64,000 nt of DNA from an uncultured Lachnospiraceae bacterium (GTDB lineage Bacteria > Bacillota > Clostridia > Lachnospirales > Lachnospiraceae): contig CAJUMB010000001.1 of the NCBI GenBank assembly GCA_910587105.1, positions 62,001 to 126,000 on the forward strand, read 5' to 3'. The first letter of the stretch is position 1; each line of letters begins with the position of its first letter. Position numbers and translations under genes: made by a program. The notes below the pieces were generated by a model, which was not told where the DNA came from, did not search any database, and was given only the letters and a program-made list of their open reading frames with translations. Shown here piece after piece: positions 58,701 to 64,000 of the stretch.

Positions 58701-59531
58701 CTACAGCTTACCGCCAGAAGTTGCGATACCTTCGATGAACTGTTTCTGGAAGATCAGATACAGAACAATCATCGGAACACAGGCGATCAGCGAAGCCGCC
58801 ATAAGCTGAGGATAATTTGATGTATACTGTCCCTGCATGGTTGCCAGTGCTGCTGACAACGGCATCTTTGTGGAGCTGGAGTTTACAACCAGAGGCCACA
58901 TCAGGTCTTTGTAAGCAAATACGGCTGTAAAGATACCCAGTGCCACCATAGATGACCTGGTAAGCGGCGACATAATGTGAAGGAATGTCTGGAAAATATT
59001 ACATCCATCCAGACGTGCCGCTTCTTCCAGAGATGCAGGCAGTCCCATGTAAGCCTGTTTCAACAGGAATGTACCGAACGCAGTTACCATTCCGGGGAAT
59101 ACCAGTGCGAAAATGGTGTTTGTCATACCCATACCGCTGACCATCAGGTACTGGGGAATGATAAAAATCTGAGCCGGAATCATCATCTGAAACAGTACCA
59201 GAGAGAACATAACATTCTTTCCTTTGAATTCCAGTCTTCCAAATGCATAGCCAGCCAGCGTAGCAGTCAATACAGCACAGACTACACGCCAGAAAATCAA
59301 CAGCAATGTATTTTTATAAAGAAGAAGGAAATTCATATTGTTCCAGACAGTACTAAAAGCATCAGTTTTCCATACTGACGGAAAGATTACAAAAGGATTC
59401 ACCTGGGTTGCCTCCGTCACAGACTTAAACGAAGTCAAAATCATCCAGAGAAAGGGTACCATCATGATGATAGAAAAAATAACCAATATAACATGAATTA
59501 AAACTGTAGTAAATTTTCTTCTCGCTTCCAT
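58701..59531 (-). CDS. Carbohydrate ABC transporter permease (MalG type)
   Basis: A 276-residue permease with six helices. The EAA loop is EEAARLDGCNIFQTFLHIMSP near 190, the site where the ATPase docks. Helix 1 is IHVILVIFSIIMMVPFLWMIL, followed by a typical ALTSFKS-like segment (TSFKSVTEA). It pairs with the MalF-type permease 12 bp upstream. No ATPase gene is present, so a shared MsmK-like ATPase encoded elsewhere is expected. Confidence 0.94.
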   Translation of the reverse strand: MEARRKFTTVLIHVILVIFSIIMMVPFLWMILTSFKSVTEATQVNPFVIFPSVWKTDAFSTVWNNMNFLLLYKNTLLLIFWRVVCAVLTATLAGYAFGRLEFKGKNVMFSLVLFQMMIPAQIFIIPQYLMVSGMGMTNTIFALVFPGMVTAFGTFLLKQAYMGLPASLEEAARLDGCNIFQTFLHIMSPLTRSSMVALGIFTAVFAYKDLMWPLVVNSSSTKMPLSAALATMQGQYTSNYPQLMAASLIACVPMIVLYLIFQKQFIEGIATSGGKL

Positions 59532-59543
59532 ACTCTGCCTCCC

Positions 59544-60437
59544 CTACTCGTAATGAACCCATTTTTTCTGGCCAATCATCTGGAATACTGTAATCACTAA
59601 TATAACTGCAAGCAGAAGCATAACGATTGCTGAGCCATATCCTTTATTACCGTAATCAAAAGACTGCTGATAGAACAGGTAAACAATTGACTGCGTCTTC
59701 GGGAGCGCTGCATTGGAAGTTTCCATAACCATGTAAATCAGGTCGAATACCTGCAGTGCACCGATTACCCTTGTGATCAACACAAAGAAAATAGTCGGGG
59801 AAAGCAGCGGAACTGTAATATTAAAGAACGCCTGAATACCGGACGCTCCGTCAATATCTGCCGCTTCGTAATAATCATGCGGAATTTCCTGCAGACCGGA
59901 AAGGAACAATACAATGTTGTAACCGAGAATGGACCATACACCGATGACGCCCACACAGATCCACGCGATTTTCGGATTGGAAATCCATTCCACATGGAGG
60001 CCAAATGCATTGTTCAAAAGACCGAACTGTGAGTTGTACAGCCAGCGCCATACCATTGCCACTGCCGCAGGCGCTGCGATCATGGGCAGGAAAAAGATTG
60101 CTCTGTATGCACTGCGTCCTTTCATTTTGCGGTTCAGCAGAACTGCAAGGACAAGAGCGATACAAATAGAAAACGGAACTTCAATAATCGCGTACTTGAA
60201 CGTATTCCAGAGAGACTGCCATACAACTGAGTCCCCAAACATCTGTGCATAATTTTCTAATCCGACAAACACATTTCCCTTGCCAAAATCCCCTGTTTTA
60301 CAAAAAGACTGGTAAATGGTAGAAGCAATGGGATACAGATTCAGAATAATCAGACCTGCCATTGTCGGAATAATAAACAGCCATCCCCAGAACAGCTGGT
60401 TTTTTTCCCATGTTGTCATTTTTGCCTTTTTATTCAT
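59544..60437 (-). CDS. Carbohydrate ABC transporter permease (MalF type)
   Basis: A 297-residue permease with six helices; the first is LFWGWLFIIPTMAGLIILNLYP. The EAA loop YYEAADIDGASGIQAFFNITVP lies near 202. It is the larger partner of the permease pair. It follows the solute-binding gene across an 87 bp gap that holds a strong hairpin. The ATG at 60437 follows AGAGGGTGAAAAG. Confidence 0.94.
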   Translation of the reverse strand: MNKKAKMTTWEKNQLFWGWLFIIPTMAGLIILNLYPIASTIYQSFCKTGDFGKGNVFVGLENYAQMFGDSVVWQSLWNTFKYAIIEVPFSICIALVLAVLLNRKMKGRSAYRAIFFLPMIAAPAAVAMVWRWLYNSQFGLLNNAFGLHVEWISNPKIAWICVGVIGVWSILGYNIVLFLSGLQEIPHDYYEAADIDGASGIQAFFNITVPLLSPTIFFVLITRVIGALQVFDLIYMVMETSNAALPKTQSIVYLFYQQSFDYGNKGYGSAIVMLLLAVILVITVFQMIGQKKWVHYE

Positions 60438-60464
60438 CTTTTCACCCTCTATCTTTTAATTCTG

Positions 60465-60503
60465 CACTGCGGAACATATGGAAAAACCATATATCCCGCA
60501 GTA
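60465..60503. other. Intercistronic hairpin between solute-binding and permease genes
   Basis: CTGCGGAACATATGG at 60467-60481 pairs with CCATATATCCCGCAG at 60487-60501 (13 of 15 pairs) around a loop of five A. No T-run follows on the minus strand, so it is probably an mRNA-stability element that lets more binding protein than permease be made. Confidence 0.65.
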
Positions 60504-60524
60504 CAAAGTTATAAAAGCCTGTTT

Positions 60525-61856
60525 TTAATTACTTTCCGATGCAATGAGATCATTCATGGTCTTCGCAAACTGCTTGCAGGTTTCTTCCATCTTGGAAGGA
60601 TCGTTCCATGCAGGTACCAGGTCAACTTTTGCCTGCTCTGTCCATCTGGTTGAATTGTAAGTATAAGGCCTCAGAATCAGCTCATTGGTCACGCCCTCAT
60701 CCTTTGATTCTTCTGTGATATCCAGATATGGCTGCAGGTTAAATGTGTCAGTACAATTTACCCATGCTTCAGAAGTGCCTTCGAATGCAGACATGGTTAC
60801 ACCCAGTTCTGCCTGTTTTTTCTGCATTTCTTCTGAACCAAACCATTCGATCAGTGCCCAGGAGTCGTCAGCACGGTCAGTGTTTGCCGGAGCTGCCCAG
60901 CCAAGGCCGTTACAGATAGAAGCGCGCACGCCGGTCTCTTTGTCGTAGGGAAGAATGGCAACGTCACAGTTTTCTGTCATGATATCGTTTTCCTTGAAGC
61001 CGGATACCATCCAGGAACCCTGTGTTACCATGGCAACTGTGCCGGACTGAATCAGTGCATCTGCCATAGTTTCCGCCATAGTGGTTGCACTCGGACAGCA
61101 GTCTTTCAGAACTTTTCCTACAAAATCCATAGCCTTCAAAGTGTTGGGGTCATCATATCCTGACTTTTTGTCGTCTGTGAGGATTGTTCCGCCCATGGAA
61201 TAAATCATGTTATAGTAGCTGTCCTGTTCGTTGGTGGTATTCATAGCAAAACCATACTGGCCGTCATGGGTAAGCTTTTTGGCAGCATCATAGAAATCAT
61301 CCCATGTCCAGGAGCTGTCAGGATAATCCAGTCCTTCGTCGTCAAACATTTTCTTGTTGTACCACAAAGCGATGGTATCATAATCTTTCGGAATTGCATA
61401 AACGGAATCATTCAGTGTATAAAGTTCAGTAACCTCTGGCATATAATTATCCATATTGATCACGTCACTTTTTTCAATATACTCGTCTAAATTCAACAGC
61501 ATGTCATTGTTCATGTAAATCTGAGAGTTATTGGAATGCATCCAGAATACATCCGGCATATCCCCGCCGGAAGCACCTGCCTCAAGCAGTGTCCAGTAGC
61601 TGTCCCAGTCTTTTACTTCAACTTTTGCCTTAATTCCGGTTTCCTCTGTAAACAGGTCACAGATTTCCTGAATACCCGGCTGCTGGTAGTTGTCCCAGAT
61701 TACCACTTGCAATGCATCCGAGGAAGAACCACCACCGGAACTGCCAGAGTCTCCGGAATCACCTGACGAAGAACTTCCGCCGCCACCGCCGCAGGCTGTC
61801 AGAGACACGCACATAGCTGCTGTTAATAATACTGAAACTAGTTTTTTTCTCATCAT
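60525..61856 (-). CDS. Extracellular sugar-binding lipoprotein of ABC transporter
   Basis: A 443-residue family-1 solute-binding protein. Signal peptide 1-21 ends in lipobox LTAC with C22, followed by a Gly/Ser-rich linker to about 46. QVVIWDNYQQPGIQEICDLFTEETGI and PDVFWMHSNNSQIYM are typical lobe-1 segments; GTVAMVTQGSWMV and LGWAAPANT are lobe-2. The two permease genes follow. Sugar specificity cannot be read directly; the nearby GH36 alpha-galactosidase suggests raffinose-type oligosaccharides. ATG 61856 follows GGGGGA; the ATG one codon later is also possible. Confidence 0.93.
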   Translation of the reverse strand: MMRKKLVSVLLTAAMCVSLTACGGGGGSSSSGDSGDSGSSGGGSSSDALQVVIWDNYQQPGIQEICDLFTEETGIKAKVEVKDWDSYWTLLEAGASGGDMPDVFWMHSNNSQIYMNNDMLLNLDEYIEKSDVINMDNYMPEVTELYTLNDSVYAIPKDYDTIALWYNKKMFDDEGLDYPDSSWTWDDFYDAAKKLTHDGQYGFAMNTTNEQDSYYNMIYSMGGTILTDDKKSGYDDPNTLKAMDFVGKVLKDCCPSATTMAETMADALIQSGTVAMVTQGSWMVSGFKENDIMTENCDVAILPYDKETGVRASICNGLGWAAPANTDRADDSWALIEWFGSEEMQKKQAELGVTMSAFEGTSEAWVNCTDTFNLQPYLDITEESKDEGVTNELILRPYTYNSTRWTEQAKVDLVPAWNDPSKMEETCKQFAKTMNDLIASESN

Positions 61857-61993
61857 TTTTAATTCCCCCTTTTTATTAAATTGTGCTTATTAACACTGGT
61901 TTTATTCTATAGTATTTTGGTTATTTCGCATATGGAAAAATGTCCGCTTTTTATGTTTTAATGAATAGTATCACAATAAGACTATTTTTGCAG

Positions 61994-62022
61994 TTGACTT
62001 TTGGGGAAATTTGTACTAAAAT
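61994..62022 (+). promoter_or_regulatory. Promoter of the YesL-family gene
   Basis: TTGACT at 61994-61999 and TAAAAT at 62017-62022 are separated by 17 bp. The divergent solute-binding gene must start in the same 219 bp region (61857-62075); I see only weak elements for it, such as TACTAT near 61915 on the minus strand. Confidence 0.65.
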
Positions 62023-62075
62023 TTGGAGAGCTATCAATAATTTTACAAATAATTCGGAAAATAATAGGAGGAAAA

Positions 62076-62732
62076 ATGTCTAAATTCTTTGGAAATGATA
62101 CTTTATTCGGCCGCTTTTTCGGCCAAGCTGGAAATGTAATAACAATGAATATACTATTTATTATTTGCAGTCTTCCAATCATTACATTGGGAACTGCCTA
62201 TACATCTATGTATTATGCCCTGATGCGCAGCCTTCGATACGGAGATACTTCGCTGATTCGTGATTTTTTTCACAGTTTTCGGAAGAATTTCAGACAATCT
62301 GCCCTGTCCTGGCTGGCAGTTCTTGTACTTACAATTATCTTTTCTGCAGATATCGGTATGTTCGGTCCCCGCGGCATATACCCGTTTCTGCCGTTTTACT
62401 ATCTGTTTCTTGTGCTCATAATAATTGCCGCAATCACATTTATGTTTGCGTTTCCTGTGATTGCGGCATTTGAAAATACGCTTAAAAATTTGTGGATACA
62501 GTCTTTTTTTCTGGCAGCCAGGAATCTTCCTTCGGCCCTGGCTATCCTGATTTTAAATGTTGTTCCGCTGTACGTGTCATTGACTACCCCGGTTCCCCAG
62601 CTCTTTGGCATAGCATTGTTTTTCTGGATTGTTGGCGGGTTTGGCTTTATTGCATGGGTAAATACATTCCTCTTCTACCGCATATTCAAGCCCTACCTTC
62701 CAGAAGAACCTGCAGAAAAGGATCTGGCCTGA
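62076..62732 (+). CDS. YesL/DUF624 membrane protein
   Basis: A 218-residue integral membrane protein. ATG 62076 follows AGGAGG; an earlier in-frame ATG at 62001 overlaps the promoter and was rejected. MSKFFGNDTLFGRFFGQAGNVI and LGTAYTSMYYALMRSLR are the DUF624 start, and five helices follow. DUF624 proteins lie beside sugar ABC transporters and glycoside hydrolases in many Firmicutes, and their role is unknown. It is divergent from the solute-binding gene. Confidence 0.9.
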   Translation: MSKFFGNDTLFGRFFGQAGNVITMNILFIICSLPIITLGTAYTSMYYALMRSLRYGDTSLIRDFFHSFRKNFRQSALSWLAVLVLTIIFSADIGMFGPRGIYPFLPFYYLFLVLIIIAAITFMFAFPVIAAFENTLKNLWIQSFFLAARNLPSALAILILNVVPLYVSLTTPVPQLFGIALFFWIVGGFGFIAWVNTFLFYRIFKPYLPEEPAEKDLA

Positions 62733-62740
62733 CCCGGCTG

Positions 62741-63661
62741 TCACAGAGGATACTGGCGGATATATTCTTCTTTGACTTCCACCAGTTCCAGCTGGAGTTC
62801 TCTGTAAGCGCTGGGACTCATATGGAATTTCTGCTTAAATGTTTTGGAAAAAGACAGGGAATCTGTGTAGCCTACACTGATTCCCACACTGCGCACCGGT
62901 TCGCTGGTGTCTTTTAAAAGCTGGGCAGCTTTTTCCATGCGGAAATTCATCAGAAAACTCTGGGGTGACATATTCATCTCCCGTTTAAACAGACTGGTCA
63001 AATATCCCCGGCTGATACCGATGGTATTGGCTATCTCCGAAATTTTCAGCTTTTCTGCATACGAACTCATAATGATATCCACCGCCATTTTCACATACAC
63101 CTTATCCGGATACTCCGGGTCTTTGTCATCAATCCGGCTCTGGCTTCCCTCCAGAAGCAGTGCAATGACTGCATACAGATAGCTTGCCCGTTTCATCTCA
63201 TCTACAATGGTGGGCTGTCTGGCCGAAAAAATCTTCTCGATCCCTCCGCTGACGGTGTACATATTTACAATAGATACCACCAGGCTGTCTCTGGAAAAAC
63301 CAATATGATGCACAATCCTCTCCGCATCAAAACCGTGGAATCCAATCCACAGATACTCCCAGGGTTCCTGTTCATCTGCCTGGTAAACGGTCTCCTCATC
63401 CGGGTAGATGGCAAACACCTGTCCGGCAGATATGTGGTAAGTTGTTTCTCTGGCCTGCAGACTTCCCTTTCCCCTCAGAACAATATGCAGTACATAGTTC
63501 TCCCTCACATAAGGGCCGAATTTATGTCCGGGGTCACATTGTTCTCTCCCACAGTAATCCAGCACCAACGGGCTGGTAATATGCATATTGTTGATCTGCT
63601 GAAGATCCTCGAGACATTTTTGAGTGACATTTTCTGTGTAACCGACCGTCTTTTTCTCCAC
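62741..63661 (-). CDS. AraC-family regulator with cupin sensor domain
   Basis: A 306-residue regulator. The N-terminal cupin-like AraC-binding domain contains HIVLRGKGSLQ and ISAGQVFAIYPDEETVYQA at about 60-95. The C-terminal HTH_18 domain (KISEIANTIGISRGYLTSLFK, then VGYTDSLSFSKTFKQKFHMSPSAYR) occupies about 200-290. The start is GTG 63661 on the minus strand, 39 bp after the GH36 stop. It likely senses an alpha-galactoside and activates the transporter or aga; this follows from neighbours. Confidence 0.9.
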   Translation of the reverse strand: MEKKTVGYTENVTQKCLEDLQQINNMHITSPLVLDYCGREQCDPGHKFGPYVRENYVLHIVLRGKGSLQARETTYHISAGQVFAIYPDEETVYQADEQEPWEYLWIGFHGFDAERIVHHIGFSRDSLVVSIVNMYTVSGGIEKIFSARQPTIVDEMKRASYLYAVIALLLEGSQSRIDDKDPEYPDKVYVKMAVDIIMSSYAEKLKISEIANTIGISRGYLTSLFKREMNMSPQSFLMNFRMEKAAQLLKDTSEPVRSVGISVGYTDSLSFSKTFKQKFHMSPSAYRELQLELVEVKEEYIRQYPL

Positions 63662-63700
63662 AATTTTCCACGCACCTTTCGTATGCTGTGACTCCCGTTT

Positions 63701-64000
63701 CTATTGTTTATCCTCACTGTGCAGGATAAACAATCTTGCATCAAAATCTCCGCCCTTTTCCGGACGCTGGAACTCATCCAGTGCAGTGTCCGATGTGAGC
63801 AGTCCTATCTGCATCAGCTCATCTCCATAATGAGAGGCCCTGCTCCCATCCAGAGTGTAACTAAAATCTGGAGACAGGCCCTTCAAACGAAGCCTGGAAA
63901 AAGGTGCATTTGCCATATTTAATGTGCGGTACCATCCCACAATGGCATCCTTTTTGTCTTCACTGACAACCATCCATGCAGTAAGATTCCCCTCAAAAGG
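63701..64000 (-). CDS. Alpha-galactosidase GH36, C-terminal part (cut by window edge)
   Basis: 99 residues remain of a larger enzyme whose start lies beyond 64000. The visible end, PFEGNLTAWMVVSEDKKDA then GWYRTLNMANAPFSRLRLKG and ASHYGDELMQIGL, matches the C-terminal beta domain of GH36 alpha-galactosidases, which cleave alpha-1,6-galactose from raffinose, melibiose and galactomannan. The catalytic domain is outside the window. It is transcribed with the AraC gene downstream. No signal sequence can be judged. Confidence 0.85.
   Translation of the reverse strand, partial: PFEGNLTAWMVVSEDKKDAIVGWYRTLNMANAPFSRLRLKGLSPDFSYTLDGSRASHYGDELMQIGLLTSDTALDEFQRPEKGGDFDARLFILHSEDKQ

Noticed and set aside
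1..64000. CRISPR arrays, tRNA and rRNA genes
   Set aside because: I saw no regularly spaced direct repeats, no tRNA cloverleaf with conserved GGTTCGAATCC-type arm, and no rRNA sequence. Short tRNA-like pieces could still be missed by eye.

Overview
This 64 kb window reads as the chromosome of a spore-forming Firmicute of class Clostridia, most likely Lachnospiraceae (Blautia-like). The reasons are the yqfC-yqfD-phoH-ybeY order with sporulation genes, AGGAGG-type ribosome sites, a methyl-independent MutS/MutL pair, an L27 with a Prp-cleaved leader, a T-box controlled leucine gene, and many ATGA overlaps in long operons. Genus is an inference; no rRNA or tRNA gene is present.

Positions 1-6.6 kb are the accessory part. 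They hold the tail of an unknown protein, an EpsG-like polysaccharide polymerase, an AraC/GyrI-type regulator, and a compact three-gene restriction-modification operon: an XRE controller, a fused double D12 adenine methyltransferase and an HNH endonuclease. The operon has its own promoter with a palindrome in the spacer. Two copies of a 21 bp inverted repeat lie on either side of the regulator and R-M genes.

Positions 6.1-9.9 kb: a leucine T-box (probable CUG specifier) precedes a type-2 leuA, followed by a double-NUDIX fusion protein and a DUF2284 protein. Positions 9.9-14.6 kb: yqfC-yqfD-phoH-ybeY, a DUF3048 lipoprotein and a BofC-like membrane protein, with sporulation-sigma-like promoter candidates. 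Positions 14.7-17.8 kb: proB, a DUF896 protein, 5-formyl-THF cyclo-ligase and proA. Positions 17.9-29.8 kb are one long operon: M14 peptidase, miaB, mutS, mutL, miaA, a methionine gamma-lyase-like PLP enzyme and two FAD oxidoreductases.

Positions 29.9-39.3 kb are the cell-shape block: radC, a divergent mreB, mreC, mreD, a large class B PBP2, minD, minE (no minC), rodA and a DD-carboxypeptidase. An isolated P-loop protein and a DUF378 membrane protein follow. Positions 40.3-47.0 kb: HlyD-like protein, yggS, sepF, ylmH, aroB, lspA, rluD-type and cytidylate-kinase-like genes, ending against a convergent ttcA. Positions 48-50.7 kb: AI-2E permease, dtd and an M23 peptidase with wall-binding repeats.

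Positions 50.8-53.4 kb: a XerC/D-type recombinase is divergent from lexA; two overlapping SOS-box-like sites overlap the lexA -35. A Uma2-family gene follows. Positions 53.5-57.9 kb (minus strand) form the ribosome-assembly block rplU-prp-rpmA-obgE-yhbY-nadD-yqeK-rsfS with an L21-leader-like 5' region. Positions 57.9-64 kb hold a sugar-transport locus: a single-pass membrane protein, two ABC permeases and a solute-binding lipoprotein without an ATPase gene, a YesL/DUF624 protein, an AraC regulator, and the end of a GH36 alpha-galactosidase cut by the window edge. This suggests uptake and cleavage of alpha-galactosides.
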